64,000 nt of DNA from Janthinobacterium lividum (GTDB lineage Bacteria > Pseudomonadota > Gammaproteobacteria > Burkholderiales > Burkholderiaceae_D), in NCBI RefSeq assembly GCF_023509035.1, contig NZ_CP075583.1:1612001-1676000 (forward strand). Direction: 5' to 3'. Shown one piece after another: positions 46,328-56,427 of the stretch (positions within the stretch are counted from its first letter, which is position 1; each line of letters begins with the position of its first letter). Below the pieces are notes generated by a model. It was not told where the DNA came from, made no database searches, and saw only the letters and a list, made by a program, of their open reading frames with translations. Both the position numbers and the translations under genes were made by a program.

Positions 46328-46372
46328 TGTGTTTGGGTGGCTTGATCGTGGAATGAAAGACAAGGTGGGTGT

Positions 46373-46828
46373 ATGGCCGCAGTACAACTAAGCCTGAAGG
46401 GCAGGGCGCTACGCTTTCTGTCGATGCGCGAACACAGCCGCATGGAATTGCGGCGCAAGCTGCAGCGGCATGCGCAGGAGGGCGATGACGTGGAAGCCTT
46501 GCTCGACAGCCTGGAAAAGGCCAACTGGCTGTCGCAGGAACGTTTTTCCGAGTCGCTGATCCATCGTCGCTCGGCCCGCTTCGGCAATAGCCGCATCATG
46601 GCGGAATTGCAAAGCCATGGCATCGGGGGCGAGGCGCTGCAGGAACTCAAGGCGGGCCTGGCCGAAGGGGAAGTGGCGCGCGCCTGCGAGGTGTGGCGTC
46701 GCAAATTTGGCGAGGTGGCGCAGGATGCCGAGCAGCGCAACAAGCAGATGCGCTTCCTGATGCAGCGCGGTTTTTCCCAACGCGCCGTGCAAGTGGCCTT
46801 GAAGGGGCTGGAGCCGGAAGACGACTAG
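46373..46828 (+). CDS. recX: regulatory protein RecX
   Basis: RecX binds RecA filaments and limits their extension. The protein has 151 residues in the helical repeats typical of the family: [36 protein letters not shown] and [12 protein letters not shown]. It follows recA by 135 bases and is probably partly co-transcribed. Confidence 0.93.
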   Translation: MAAVQLSLKGRALRFLSMREHSRMELRRKLQRHAQEGDDVEALLDSLEKANWLSQERFSESLIHRRSARFGNSRIMAELQSHGIGGEALQELKAGLAEGEVARACEVWRRKFGEVAQDAEQRNKQMRFLMQRGFSQRAVQVALKGLEPEDD

Positions 46829-47346
46829 GCGCGTGCCGTTGGCCGTCCGGCTGGCCAAAGGCCATGCCTGGCCGCGGACCCTCCCGGCCCGGTTGTGTTC
46901 CTTCTGCAACAGTTCATAGTTGTCCTGTGCCTTGCCTGCAAGGCAACCTCGCTCCCGATCATTGTTTTACTGGTAAGTTCACTTTGCTTGTCATCAGCTT
47001 GTCAATTGGATGGCATATTGTTGCGCTGCGTAGGGCCAGGTCTGCCCGTGCTGCCGTTTGCCTGGCAGGCGCGGCAAGTTGAGGTATTTCGCGCCGCTCA
47101 TCGTTCATATCTATCATCACTATTCGTGATAACAGCGTTAATTTGCATGTGGATTCTTTGTACTTTGAAATGTTTTTATCAAAGCAATGAAAAATTATGT
47201 TGCGGCGCAACCGGCGCCCAGTGTGCTACACTTTTAGGGTTTTTGCGGCGCCGCAGGTGCGGTTGCTGTTCGTAGAAGCTGCGAACGGCGTGCTTTATGC
47301 ACATGGCTGCTTACTAAATTATGGCCGCGCAAGCGGCATCGGTCTT
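46829..47346. other. 518-bp stretch with no supported gene
   Basis: Open frames here are short or have poor codon use and no recognisable motif. The first part is GC-rich with an inverted TTGGCC/GGCCAA. The part from about 46960 to 47200 is AT-rich, with the small palindrome ATCACTATTCGTGAT. A 12-base palindrome TGCGGCGCCGCA lies near 47250. A possible extended -10 promoter is listed separately. The AT-rich core may be a relic of a lost gene or a small RNA; nothing in the sequence decides. Confidence 0.5.
47224..47232 (+). promoter_or_regulatory. possible extended -10 promoter of the DUF2889 gene
   Basis: TG-C-TACACT at 47224-47232 fits an extended -10 element. No good -35 lies 16-18 bases before it. 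The leader would be about 110 bases. Confidence 0.3.
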
Positions 47347-47907
47347 ATGCCCCTGTCAACTCCCGTATCCCGGCGCGCCCTACGGCACTCCCGCGTTATC
47401 GACGTCCAAGCGTATGTGCGCGACGACGGCCTGTGGGATATTGACGCCCATATCACCGATATCAAAAGCTATGACGCGACCCTGGCCTCCGGCCCCCGTC
47501 CCGCCGGCTCCCCTCTGCATGACCTCCACCTACGCATTACCGTCGATCGCGAACTGAACATTGTCGAGGCCGAAGCTGCCTCCGATGCCGTGCCCTATCC
47601 CGGTTTTTGCGATACCATCGGCCCCGCTTACAGCGCGCTGATCGGTTTGAATTTATTGAAGAATTTCCGCCGCGACTTGAAACAGCGCCTGGCGGGAATC
47701 GCTGGCTGTACCCATTTGACCGAACTGGCGCAAGTCTTGCCGACTGCGACGGTTCAGGCATTTGCCGGCGATGTCTGGTCGACCCGTGACGGTGAGAATG
47801 CTGACTTGTCGCATGAAAAGCCGTTTCAACTCGACAAATGCCACGCCCTGCGCACCGATGGCGGGGCAGTTGCACAGTATTACCCGCGCTGGGTAGCCAA
47901 GGCGTGA
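47347..47907 (+). CDS. DUF2889 family protein
   Basis: This protein of 186 residues has no known function. Family features are visible: RRALRHSRVIDVQAYVRDDGLWDIDAHITD at the start (a strongly conserved opening), and GCTHLTELAQVLPT near residue 119. It is likely cytoplasmic, with no signal peptide or membrane helix. The start at 47347 (MPLSTPVSRR) fits the family; the frame is open to 47197, but that region carries the putative promoter. sucC follows 78 bases later. Confidence 0.85.
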   Translation: MPLSTPVSRRALRHSRVIDVQAYVRDDGLWDIDAHITDIKSYDATLASGPRPAGSPLHDLHLRITVDRELNIVEAEAASDAVPYPGFCDTIGPAYSALIGLNLLKNFRRDLKQRLAGIAGCTHLTELAQVLPTATVQAFAGDVWSTRDGENADLSHEKPFQLDKCHALRTDGGAVAQYYPRWVAKA

Positions 47908-47985
47908 CCCCGGCGCTCTGTTTTTCCTGTTTTTTTTGCACCACTAACCGTATTTTTACACATCAGTATCAGAAGGGAAGCCAGC

Positions 47986-49155
47986 ATGAAAATCCATGAG
48001 TATCAAGCCAAAGAAATCCTCCGGCAGTACGGAGTGACGGTACCACGCGGTATCCCGTGCATGTCCGTCGACGAGGCAGTCAAGGCTGCGGAAACCCTGG
48101 GCGGCCCGGTATGGGTCGTCAAGGCACAGATCCACGCAGGTGGCCGCGGCAAGGGCGGCGGCGTCAAAGTGGCGAAATCGATGGAACAGGTCAAGGAATA
48201 CGCTGACCAGATCATGGGCATGCAGCTGATCACGCACCAGACCAGCGCCGAAGGCCAGAAAGTCAACCGCCTGCTGGTGGAAGAAGGCGCCGACATCAAA
48301 CAAGAACTGTACGTTTCGCTGGTCACCGACCGCGTCACCCAGAAAATCGTCCTGATGGCGTCGTCCGAAGGCGGCATGGACATCGAAGAAGTGGCCGAGA
48401 GCCACCCAGAGAAGATCCACCACGTCACCATCGATCCGGGCGTTGGCCTGACCGATGCCCAGGCAGACGACATCGCGACCAAAATCGGCGTGCCTGCCGG
48501 TTCCATCGCCGACGCTCGCGTCAACCTGCAAGGCCTGTACAAAGCGTACTGGGAAACCGACTGCTCGCTGGCCGAGATCAATCCGCTGATCGTCACTGGC
48601 AGCGGCAAAGTCATCGCCCTGGACGCCAAGTTCAACTTTGACCCGAACGCGCTGTTCCGTCATCCGGAAATCGTCGCCCTGCGCGATCTGGACGAAGAAG
48701 ATCCAGCTGAAATCGAAGCGTCGAAATTCGACTTGGCCTACATCTCGCTCGACGGCAATATCGGTTGCCTGGTAAACGGCGCCGGCCTGGCCATGGCTAC
48801 CATGGACACCATCAAGCTGTTCGGCGGCGAGCCAGCCAACTTCCTGGACGTCGGCGGCGGTGCCACGGCAGAAAAAGTGACCGAAGCGTTCAAGATCATG
48901 CTGAAAAATCCAGGCCTGAAAGCCATCCTGGTGAACATTTTCGGCGGCATCATGCGTTGTGACGTGATCGCCGAAGGCGTTATCGCCGCGGTGAAAGCCG
49001 TCTCGCTGAACGTGCCACTGGTCGTGCGCATGAAGGGCACCAACGAAGACCTGGGCAAAAAGATGCTGGCCGATTCCGGTCTGCCTATCATCGCAGCCGA
49101 CACCATGGAAGATGCAGCCAAGAGCGTCGTTGCCGCTGCTGCCGGTCAAGCTTAA
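47986..49155 (+). CDS. sucC: succinyl-CoA synthetase beta subunit
   Basis: This is the TCA-cycle enzyme that makes ATP or GTP from succinyl-CoA. The protein has 389 residues. The N-terminal ATP-grasp domain starts [17 protein letters not shown] and contains [11 protein letters not shown]. The C-terminal CoA-ligase-like domain contains [15 protein letters not shown] and GGGAT, then [25 protein letters not shown] precedes the start. sucD follows after 13 bases. Confidence 0.97.
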   Translation: MKIHEYQAKEILRQYGVTVPRGIPCMSVDEAVKAAETLGGPVWVVKAQIHAGGRGKGGGVKVAKSMEQVKEYADQIMGMQLITHQTSAEGQKVNRLLVEEGADIKQELYVSLVTDRVTQKIVLMASSEGGMDIEEVAESHPEKIHHVTIDPGVGLTDAQADDIATKIGVPAGSIADARVNLQGLYKAYWETDCSLAEINPLIVTGSGKVIALDAKFNFDPNALFRHPEIVALRDLDEEDPAEIEASKFDLAYISLDGNIGCLVNGAGLAMATMDTIKLFGGEPANFLDVGGGATAEKVTEAFKIMLKNPGLKAILVNIFGGIMRCDVIAEGVIAAVKAVSLNVPLVVRMKGTNEDLGKKMLADSGLPIIAADTMEDAAKSVVAAAAGQA

Positions 49156-49168
49156 TTAAGGAATCAAC

Positions 49169-50050
49169 ATGTCCATTCTGATCAATAAAGATACCAAAGT
49201 CGTTACCCAAGGGATCACCGGCAAGACCGGCCAGTTCCATACCCGCGGTTGCCGCGACTACGCAAACGGCAAAGCTGCCTTCGTGGCAGGCGTGAACCCG
49301 AAGAAAGCCGGCGAAGACTTCGAAGGCATTCCTATTTTCGCTAACGTCACCGAAGCGAAAAAAGAAACCGGCGCTAACGTTTCCGTGATCTACGTGCCGC
49401 CAGCAGGTGCGGCAGCGGCGATCTGGGAAGCTGTCGAAGCTGAAATGGATCTGGCCATTTGCATCACCGAAGGCATTCCTGTACGTGACATGATGGCCCT
49501 GAAAGATCGCATGGCTAAAGCCAACAGCAAAACCTTGCTGCTGGGCCCTAACTGCCCAGGCTTGATCACGCCAGACGAAATCAAGATCGGCATCATGCCA
49601 GGTCACATCCATAAAAAAGGCCGCATCGGCGTGGTGTCGCGTTCGGGTACCCTGACCTATGAAGCAGTGGGTCAATTGACCGCACTGGGCCTGGGCCAAT
49701 CGTCGGCAGTCGGCATCGGCGGCGACCCGATCAACGGTCTGAAACACATCGACATCATGAAGATGTTCAATGATGATCCAGATACCGACGCGGTCATCAT
49801 GATCGGCGAAATCGGTGGTCCAGACGAAGCCAACGCGGCTTATTGGATCAAAGACAACATGAAAAAACCGGTCGTTGGCTTCATCGCTGGCGTGACCGCT
49901 CCTCCAGGCAAGCGCATGGGCCACGCCGGCGCGCTGATCTCGGGCGGTGCCGATACGGCACAAGCCAAGCTGGAAATCATGGAAGCTTGCGGCATTACCG
50001 TGACCAAAAACCCGTCGGAAATGGCGCGTCTGCTGAAAGCCATGCTGTAA
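49169..50050 (+). CDS. sucD: succinyl-CoA synthetase alpha subunit
   Basis: This is the CoA-binding and phosphohistidine subunit, of 293 residues. CoA-binding sequence QGITGKTGQFHT opens the protein, and the phosphorylated His252 is in RMGHAGALISGG. VIYVPPAGAAAAIWEA and GPNCPGLITPDE are conserved. AAGGAA precedes the start. A strong terminator follows. Confidence 0.97.
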   Translation: MSILINKDTKVVTQGITGKTGQFHTRGCRDYANGKAAFVAGVNPKKAGEDFEGIPIFANVTEAKKETGANVSVIYVPPAGAAAAIWEAVEAEMDLAICITEGIPVRDMMALKDRMAKANSKTLLLGPNCPGLITPDEIKIGIMPGHIHKKGRIGVVSRSGTLTYEAVGQLTALGLGQSSAVGIGGDPINGLKHIDIMKMFNDDPDTDAVIMIGEIGGPDEANAAYWIKDNMKKPVVGFIAGVTAPPGKRMGHAGALISGGADTAQAKLEIMEACGITVTKNPSEMARLLKAML

Positions 50051-50073
50051 TTCCAGCCTGGTCACCGCAGTAC

Positions 50074-50101
50074 AAAAAAGGAGCTTCGGCTCCTTTTTTT
50101 T
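50074..50101 (+). terminator. Rho-independent terminator after sucD with a UUCG loop
   Basis: AAAAAAGGAGC (50074-50084) and GCTCCTTTTTT are perfectly paired around TTCG (50085-50088), the very stable UUCG tetraloop. The flanking A and T runs allow it to work on both strands. Confidence 0.93.
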
Positions 50102-50263
50102 GTCCGCAAGACAGGCCGATTCCCGGCCGGGGGCGACGCTGCTGGTCCGATCCGGCCCAAATGTGTCGCTTTTCTTTCCGTGCGTACTGCCGCTGCCCGG
50201 GCGCGCCGCTGGCATGGCGCTTGCACCATGCACGGCGTGAGCAATGCACCATGGGAGGATACG

Positions 50264-50729
50264 ATGCGCGCGCAAAGCGGATTTACCCTGATAGAACTGA
50301 TGATCGTGGTGGCCATCGCCGGCATCCTGGCGGCCGTGGCCATTCCCCAGTATGGAGACTATACGATGCGGGCCAAGGTCAGCAACGTGCTGGCCGCCGC
50401 TGCCCCGTTGAAAACGGCCGTGGCCCTGTGCGTGCAGGAAAACGGTGGGCTGGCTACCGCCTGCAGCACCCCCCACCCAGGCCGTGCCCAGCGCCATCCC
50501 CGTGTTTAGCCCGACGCGCGAGGTGGCCAGCGCCAAGGTCGACAAGGGCAATATCGAGCTGACTCTGGCGGGCGACATGGGAAGCGGCATGGGCGGTCAG
50601 ACGGTGAGCATGGAGCTGCAGGTCGGCTCCAGCAGCCTGAGCTGGTTTAACAGTACCAGCGTGACGAATGCGGCGGCCAGGGAAGCCATTACCAGGAACA
50701 ATATTCCGAAGGTAGTGGCGACGCAGTGA
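50264..50729 (+). CDS. type IV pilin-like protein, frame broken
   Basis: This is a pilus subunit or minor pilin. The prepilin signature is complete: a short leader MRAQSG, cleavage before [20 protein letters not shown], with Glu5 of the mature protein present. A PilA-like C-terminal globular region follows ([10 protein letters not shown] near the end). The frame breaks at six C (50469-50474); five C would join [16 protein letters not shown] and give about 154 residues. GGGAGGA at 50253-50259 sets the start. No other pilus genes lie nearby, so it is an orphan pilin. The PilZ gene faces its 3' end. Confidence 0.83.
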
Positions 50730-50750
50730 GCGGCGCCTTCCGCGCCAGTG

Positions 50751-51473
50751 TCAGACGATTTTTTGCCGGTCCGCGATCAGCGCTTCATAGGTGAGGTTTT
50801 GCAGCAGGGTGTAGTGGGTCGGTTCCAGGTCGATGAATTGCACGCCATACGTATAGATTTCCGCTACCTCGGCGGCGTGGCCATTCGATGGCTTGCCCAC
50901 ACTGACGTTCTGGATGCGCGCGCGCGTATTGACGCGCATCTGATGCTTGTTCGGCTGCACCAGCAGGGTAAAGCTGAGCGTCACGCCTTCGTCGTCCGGC
51001 GTGAGCATGCTGGGCGCCTCGATCAGCGCGCCCGAAACGCTGAGGTTGACGATAAACACGGGCACGGCCGCTACGTCGCGGTAGCTGAGCTGCGCCGGAA
51101 TGTCCACTTTTACGCGCATGGCCGTGCGCAGGCTGGTGCCCTGGATGGCGTCGGGAAAGCTCAGGTGGACATAATTGAGCGGGCGACCGAAGATGCGTAG
51201 GACGCTGCAGGAAAACGAACACACGGTAACGCCGGAAAACACGCGGATGGTCAGCTTGTCACCCTCGTTGAGCACGATGGACGCGCCGTTTTCCGTGGGA
51301 ATCTTGACGATCAGGTACTCATCTTTCACATAGCCGATCACGGTCGAGAAATGCTGGATGGGTTTGATGGTGCGGTGCGTGATGAACTGGATGCGTCCCC
51401 CCACCTGCAGATGCATGGCCTCGAATTCGAAGTCCTGGAGCTTGCTTTCCGCGGCGGGCTTGTTGCTTGTCAT
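50751..51473 (-). CDS. PilZ-domain c-di-GMP-binding protein (YcgR-like)
   Basis: This protein of 240 residues probably senses cyclic di-GMP. An N-terminal YcgR-like beta domain (about 15-115) is followed by a PilZ domain whose binding motifs are visible: RTAMRVKV (RxxxR) and NLSVSGALIE (the D/NxSxxG motif). The start at 51473 gives MTSNKPAAES; the open frame reaches 51533. YcgR proteins brake flagella, but the orphan pilin next door leaves a twitching role open. Confidence 0.87.
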   Translation of the reverse strand: MTSNKPAAESKLQDFEFEAMHLQVGGRIQFITHRTIKPIQHFSTVIGYVKDEYLIVKIPTENGASIVLNEGDKLTIRVFSGVTVCSFSCSVLRIFGRPLNYVHLSFPDAIQGTSLRTAMRVKVDIPAQLSYRDVAAVPVFIVNLSVSGALIEAPSMLTPDDEGVTLSFTLLVQPNKHQMRVNTRARIQNVSVGKPSNGHAAEVAEIYTYGVQFIDLEPTHYTLLQNLTYEALIADRQKIV

Positions 51474-51639
51474 GCGATGCTCATCTGGATATTGTCGAAT
51501 CGCAGTATGCATGATTTCTTGATGAAAAAGCATTTATATCAATGAATTTCATATTGGCATAGAAAAATGCCATGTGCCTGTGTCGGTGCGCGATGCAGGC
51601 TTTACAATTGCATCAATATTGACGAATGTAGTAGATATT

Positions 51640-52023
51640 ATGCCGCGCAGCTACTTCTGGACCATGTTGTCCCTGATCCTGCATCAAATCGACGCTGCCT
51701 ACTGGAAAGAGTGGGAGATGTTTCATTTGCCGGGCGGCGTGCAGGGTTTCCTGGTGTTTAATCTGGCGGCCATTGCCCTGGTGCTGGCCGGTTACCGGCA
51801 TGTCTTGCTGGATACCAAACAAGCGCCCCGCTATGCGGCAGTGTGCGCCACGCTGGGCGTGGGCACCTTCCTGATCCACGCCGGCTTCGCGCTGGCGGGG
51901 TTGGCGCAATTTCACTTGCCCCTGTCGATCGCCATCATCGTGCTGTGCCTGGCATGCGCCGTGTGGCTGCTGAGCGATTTGCGCCGGCTCAGGGGCAGGA
52001 GGCCGGACGCTGTTGTCGTGTAG
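51640..52023 (+). CDS. small membrane protein, DUF6713-like
   Basis: This is a hydrophobic protein of 127 residues with four likely transmembrane helices. The opening MPRSYFWTMLSLILHQIDAAYW and the following EWEMFHLPGGVQGFLVFN suggest the DUF6713 family. The function is unknown. The start at 51640 is chosen because helix 1 begins there; the open frame runs up to 51574 without a ribosome site. It stands between the divergent PilZ gene and the aminopeptidase gene. Confidence 0.65.
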   Translation: MPRSYFWTMLSLILHQIDAAYWKEWEMFHLPGGVQGFLVFNLAAIALVLAGYRHVLLDTKQAPRYAAVCATLGVGTFLIHAGFALAGLAQFHLPLSIAIIVLCLACAVWLLSDLRRLRGRRPDAVVV

Positions 52024-52185
52024 CAAATCAGCACTGCCACCGTCCATCTCCGATGTTTTCAATAGGCATGCAGGTGAAAAATCACCGTTGGCGACAGATT
52101 TACCTGCTCATCACAGGAATTGAGTGCGGCATGCCAGCGAAGCGTGAGTGCCGCGTGTCCTTCGCAGCAGAGCGGACGCTAGCAG

Positions 52186-53670
52186 TCAGAGTCGATTGAC
52201 ATTCTGCGCCCGCGCAAGCAGGAAGGTGACCAGGAGCGGGACGGGGCGACCGCTGGCGCCCTTGGTCCCGCCGTGTTCCCAGGCGGGACCAGCAATATCG
52301 AGGTGGGCCCAGTTGTAGGTGCGCGTAAAGTTCTCAAGGAAGCACGCTGCCGTAATACTACCGGCGCCTGGCGTGCCGAGATTGGCCAGGTCTGCGCAAG
52401 TGGACTTGATCTGCTCTTGATAGGCGTCGTGGAGTGGCATGCGCCAAGCGAGGTCGCTACTAGCGTGTCCGGCCGCGAGCAATTCATTGGCCAGTACGTC
52501 GTGTGCCGTATCGGCCCGGCTAAACAAGCCGGAATGGTGTTGACCAAGTGCCGTTACACAAGCACCGGTCAGCGTAGCGATATCGACGACGGCCGCAGGC
52601 TTGAAACGCGCTGCGTAAGTGAGCGCGTCGCACAGCACCATGCGTCCTTCTGCATCTGTATTTTGTACCTCGATGGTCAGCCCGCTCATCGAGGTGACGA
52701 TGTCGCCAGGCTTGACGGCGCGTCCGGAAGGCATGTTTTCGCACGCCGCCACAAGGCCTATCACATTCAAGGGCAAGCGCAACTCGGCGATGGCGCGGAA
52801 TGTGCCCAGCACAGCGCCGCCACCGCACATATCGTATTTCATCTCGTCCATGCCGTCGCCAGGCTTTAGCGAGATGCCGCCAGAGTCGAAGGTGATGCCT
52901 TTGCCGACCAGTATCACTGGTGCCTGCTTGAATTTCCCACCCATATGTTTCAAAATGATGAAGTACGGCGGCGCATCGCTGCCATCGGCCACAGCGAGCA
53001 AGCAGCGCATGCCCAGCTGTTCGATTTGCTGACGATCCAATACCTGTACGCCCATACCCCAGTCGCGGCCCAGCTGGCGGGCGGCTTCAGCCAGATAAGC
53101 CGGCGTGCAGATATTCGCTGGCAGGTTGCCTAGTTGCTTGCACAGATCAACGCCATTCGCAGTGGCCTGTGCCTGCGCCAGCGCCAGGTTGGCCGCCGCA
53201 TCCGGTTTTGTGGCAAGCACAATGCGCCGCACCCCGGCGGCCGATGTTTCTTTGCGGCTTTTCAGTCCGTCGCGACGGAACACGCTGTCCCGCGCGGCCG
53301 CCACCAGGCAGGCGATGGCCCAGCAGCGATCGCGCTCCGCCACCGCATCCAGTGGGAGCGCAACAGTTGCCTGGACCGCATTCAGGGTGGCGAATGCCTT
53401 GAGCATTGCGCGCACTGCCGTGAGGAAAATAGTGTCGGTCACGGCAGCTTCCTTGCCCAGCCCGACCAGCAGCACCCGGGCCATGCCGCCCACACCACGC
53501 AGCAATAGCGTGGAACCTGGCTTGCCGCTGATGTCACCCGAGCGCACCGCCAGCGAGATGCTTCCGTCACTATCCAGCGTCTGAGCTTCCAGCGACAAGC
53601 GCCGCTGCTCGAAAACGCCGACTGCGATGCAGGCGCTGCCGCTGTCCTTTTCCTTGATCTTGAATTCCAT
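52186..53670 (-). CDS. leucyl aminopeptidase (M17 family)
   Basis: This cytoplasmic enzyme removes N-terminal residues from peptides using two metal ions. The protein has 494 residues. The metal ligands and catalytic Lys are visible: Lys257 and Asp262 in [10 protein letters not shown], Asp280 in KYDMCGGG, and Asp339 and Glu341 in the M17 signature NTDAEGR. It is the last gene of the minus-strand peptide-use block, 160 bases after the epimerase gene. It is more divergent than a housekeeping PepA would be, in keeping with a dedicated role. Confidence 0.92.
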   Translation of the reverse strand: MEFKIKEKDSGSACIAVGVFEQRRLSLEAQTLDSDGSISLAVRSGDISGKPGSTLLLRGVGGMARVLLVGLGKEAAVTDTIFLTAVRAMLKAFATLNAVQATVALPLDAVAERDRCWAIACLVAAARDSVFRRDGLKSRKETSAAGVRRIVLATKPDAAANLALAQAQATANGVDLCKQLGNLPANICTPAYLAEAARQLGRDWGMGVQVLDRQQIEQLGMRCLLAVADGSDAPPYFIILKHMGGKFKQAPVILVGKGITFDSGGISLKPGDGMDEMKYDMCGGGAVLGTFRAIAELRLPLNVIGLVAACENMPSGRAVKPGDIVTSMSGLTIEVQNTDAEGRMVLCDALTYAARFKPAAVVDIATLTGACVTALGQHHSGLFSRADTAHDVLANELLAAGHASSDLAWRMPLHDAYQEQIKSTCADLANLGTPGAGSITAACFLENFTRTYNWAHLDIAGPAWEHGGTKGASGRPVPLLVTFLLARAQNVNRL

Positions 53671-53830
53671 GTGTTCTTTCGTTTCGTGTTTATAGCAGGG
53701 CGCCCGGGTAAATCACACCGCAGGGTAGGTCGAAGCAGGTGCGCAAAGGCCGAGCGCAGCCTGTCCAGCGTGCGCGATGCAGCCATTACGGCGAGCCATG
53801 CCTGATTTTCAAAATCGTCCTTCAAAAGTG

Positions 53831-54817
53831 CTAACCCCACAGGCCAGGCTCCGCCGCGCTCAATAGCGCCGCCTGGTAGCACATCCCCTGGGAGCGGTCC
53901 TCGTGCAGGAGCAGCGGTCCATCGAGGTCGACATAGGTGCATTCCTGTGCCACCAGATGCGCCGGCGCCATCGCCAGCGAGGTGCCGCCCATATTGCCCA
54001 CCATGAGACGGAATCCCAGCTCGCGCGCCCTGCTGGCCAGGGCGAGTGCCTCGGTAAGGCCACCGCACTTGTCGAGTTTGATGTTGATGAATTGATAGCG
54101 GCCAAGCAAGCCGACCAGGGAGCCGCGGTCGGTGCATGACTCGTCCGCAGCCAGTGGGATCGGGCTCCGCAGGCCATCAAGCTGGGCGTCCGTGCCGCGA
54201 GGCACGGGCTGCTCGATCAGTTCGACGCCCTGGGCATGCAGCTCGGGCAAGATGTGTTCCAGCAGCTGGCGGCTCCAGGCCTGGTTGGCATCGATCAATA
54301 GCCGGGCGTCTGGATGCTCCTCACGCGCAAGACGCACCATCTCGGTGTGCCGCGTGGCATCGGCCTTGAGCTTTAACAGCGGAAAATGACGCGCGGCGCG
54401 GATTTTGCGCCGCACGTCGGCCTCGCTGCCGAGTCCGATAGTGTAAGCAGTCAGTACAGGGCTCACCTGCTTGCGGCCAGCCAGTTGCCAGGCCGGTTGG
54501 CCTGTCTGCTTGGCGCGCAAATCCCACAGCGCGCAATCGAGCGCATTGCGCGCGCCGCCGATCGGCAGCCATTGCATCAGATCGGCACTCGACAGACCGG
54601 CGTGAAGCAAGGGCTGCACCGCACCGATTTGCGCAGCGATGGACTGTGGCGTCTCGCCGTCGTAGCTAACGCCTGCGGCCTCGCCCCAACCGATATTGCC
54701 CTGCGCGTCGCGCAGGCGCACGACCAGCACGTCAATGGCCGTCATGATTTCATTGGCGATTTCAAAAGGCTCTTGCAGAGGCCAGTGTTCCAGCGCGATC
54801 TTGCATTCAATCGTCAT
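53831..54817 (-). CDS. dipeptide epimerase (enolase superfamily, L-Ala-D/L-Glu type)
   Basis: Enzymes of this group invert one residue of a dipeptide, classically L-Ala-D-Glu to L-Ala-L-Glu. The protein has 328 residues. The KxK motif is Lys149/Lys151, the metal ligands are Asp176, Glu202 and Asp225, and the second base lysine lies in NIKLDKCGG. The DxD pair Asp297/Asp299 (YVDLDGP) that holds the dipeptide amino group is present. This favours a dipeptide epimerase over the related N-acetyl-D-Glu racemase (DgcA). Its place between peptidase genes suggests that it lets D-amino-acid peptides be used. Confidence 0.85.
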   Translation of the reverse strand: MTIECKIALEHWPLQEPFEIANEIMTAIDVLVVRLRDAQGNIGWGEAAGVSYDGETPQSIAAQIGAVQPLLHAGLSSADLMQWLPIGGARNALDCALWDLRAKQTGQPAWQLAGRKQVSPVLTAYTIGLGSEADVRRKIRAARHFPLLKLKADATRHTEMVRLAREEHPDARLLIDANQAWSRQLLEHILPELHAQGVELIEQPVPRGTDAQLDGLRSPIPLAADESCTDRGSLVGLLGRYQFINIKLDKCGGLTEALALASRARELGFRLMVGNMGGTSLAMAPAHLVAQECTYVDLDGPLLLHEDRSQGMCYQAALLSAAEPGLWG

Positions 54818-54932
54818 GACAGGTTTCCTCTTGATGTGTAATGGCCGCGGCCAAGGTTTCCAGGCGCCGGCGCAGCGGCTCTGCCACGGAAGGTGTGCGA
54901 AGTAAGAGCATGTGGTTTCCGTTCAAATCGAT

Positions 54933-56417
54933 TCAAGGCCAGCCGGCGTGCGGGTGAGCCACTCGCGGCCAGTAGTCAAGCTTGCGCACCTGGTAGGCGA
55001 TGGCGGCGCAATCGGGGGCGATGGCGCCCGGGGTCGAGGCGTAGAGCACCGACCGGGCGATGGGCGCGAACTCGGCGTAAAAATGTATCGCGGACTTGAC
55101 CACTACCAGCTTCTTGTCGGCCAGACTCAAGCCGACACCGGTAAAGGCCTCGGGGGAAAACACTTGGCCACGCAGCGAAGCCAGCAAGAGGTGCACCTTG
55201 TTCTCGCACTCGAGCCAGACGCAGGTGCCCAGTGGCGCCCGCCCACCAATGGCGGCGGCGCTATGGCTGTGGTCCTCGACGACGGCGCGTACTGTCGCGC
55301 GCAAATCGATCGCCTGGCCCGAACTGGGGCCGCATTTACCGCCCACGCGCAGGTTCAGCGTCGCGCCGACACCGGCGTCCTTGCAGATCTGGATCGCACC
55401 AAGATCCCAGAACGCGCCGATGGCCACATTGCCAATGCCGCGCTCGAGTAGCCGCCGCAGCACGAAGGTCGAATCGCCAGGCGCGCCACCGCCAGGGTTG
55501 TCGGCCACGTCGGCCAGCACGACAGGTCCGCCATCCTGCCCGCGCGTTTGTTCGATTGCCAGGTCAAGCGCGGCATCGAGCGGCAGCACGTTGCCGCCTA
55601 TCAGCTCGCGCAGCGCCCAGAACTCGCGTCCCAGCTGTTCGGCAAGGGGCGCGGCCAGCACCGGGCAGTTATCGGTAACGACCCACAACCTGGCGCCTGA
55701 ATCGGCTACGTCGCCCCAGGCGAAGCCATGACCCAGCGAGATCGACAGGACGCCGTCGCGCCCTTCGAAGGACTGCATGCGCTTGACGAAGCTGGCCATC
55801 GGTTCGCGCGTGGTTTGCCAGTTTCCCACCATCTTGCAATCGAACACCGCCGTGCTCGGACGTACGCGTCCGGCATGCATGTCGACCAGGATGCGATAGA
55901 GTTCATGCGCGCGCTCCACGATATCCGTATGGGGATATTGCTTAAAAGCGATGATGACGTCTGCCGATACACGCATCAGTTCGGTGAAATGACAGTGCAG
56001 ATCGAGTTCGACACCGACAGGCACTGCGGGCCCGACGATTTCGCGCACGCGCATCAGCAAGTCCCCTTCGCAATCGTCATAGCCATCGGCCACCATCGCC
56101 CCGTGCAGCATCAGCTGTACCGCATCGACTGGCAGGGCTGCGCGCAGATCGGCCAGCAACTGTTCGCGCAGCTCCTCGTACACGGCGCGCACAGTACGGC
56201 CGGACGGCTCGGCTAGGGCGCACAGGCCTTCGACGACCTGATGGCCATCGTCCACCATCATCGAGCGGAAAGCGTGCATGACCGCACCGGTATCGTCTGG
56301 CGCTTTGAGGCTGGCATCGCCGTAGTAAATGCCACAGGCCTCGAAACTGCCGCGGCCGGTGGGGGTAGGCGCGAAGGTGTTGGTCTCGGTGGCTAGCTGA
56401 GCAATGAAGAATTTCAT
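54933..56417 (-). CDS. M81-family metallopeptidase (MlrC-like)
   Basis: MlrC completes microcystin breakdown in sphingomonads; other members act on unknown peptides. The protein has 494 residues. It opens MKFFIAQLATETNTF, as the family does. The probable zinc ligands are Asp139 and His141 in ELDLHCH, and His163 in YPHTD. The C-terminal domain holds DNPGGGAPGDST. The start at 56417 is 30 bases inside the open frame. It follows the serine hydrolase gene by 10 bases and precedes the epimerase gene. Confidence 0.88.
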   Translation of the reverse strand: MKFFIAQLATETNTFAPTPTGRGSFEACGIYYGDASLKAPDDTGAVMHAFRSMMVDDGHQVVEGLCALAEPSGRTVRAVYEELREQLLADLRAALPVDAVQLMLHGAMVADGYDDCEGDLLMRVREIVGPAVPVGVELDLHCHFTELMRVSADVIIAFKQYPHTDIVERAHELYRILVDMHAGRVRPSTAVFDCKMVGNWQTTREPMASFVKRMQSFEGRDGVLSISLGHGFAWGDVADSGARLWVVTDNCPVLAAPLAEQLGREFWALRELIGGNVLPLDAALDLAIEQTRGQDGGPVVLADVADNPGGGAPGDSTFVLRRLLERGIGNVAIGAFWDLGAIQICKDAGVGATLNLRVGGKCGPSSGQAIDLRATVRAVVEDHSHSAAAIGGRAPLGTCVWLECENKVHLLLASLRGQVFSPEAFTGVGLSLADKKLVVVKSAIHFYAEFAPIARSVLYASTPGAIAPDCAAIAYQVRKLDYWPRVAHPHAGWP

Positions 56418-56427
56418 CCTGCCCCCT

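Noticed and set aside
46895..47275. 126-codon open frame between recX and DUF2889
   Set aside because: Cys- and Leu-rich without pattern, no ribosome site, and it covers palindromes and a probable promoter.
49088..50590. 500-codon open frame opposite sucD and the pilin
   Set aside because: Antisense shadow of sucD crossing a strong terminator; no family features.
52120..52190. GAGTGC/GCGGCA-rich hairpins after the small membrane protein gene, similar in some words to the 118-bp palindrome
   Set aside because: Shared words are too short and the overall symmetry is missing, so a second copy of the element cannot be claimed.
54808..54912. 34-codon open frame between the M81 peptidase and epimerase genes, overlapping the epimerase start
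   Set aside because: Short, without a ribosome site or recognisable motif; it may be only leader sequence.
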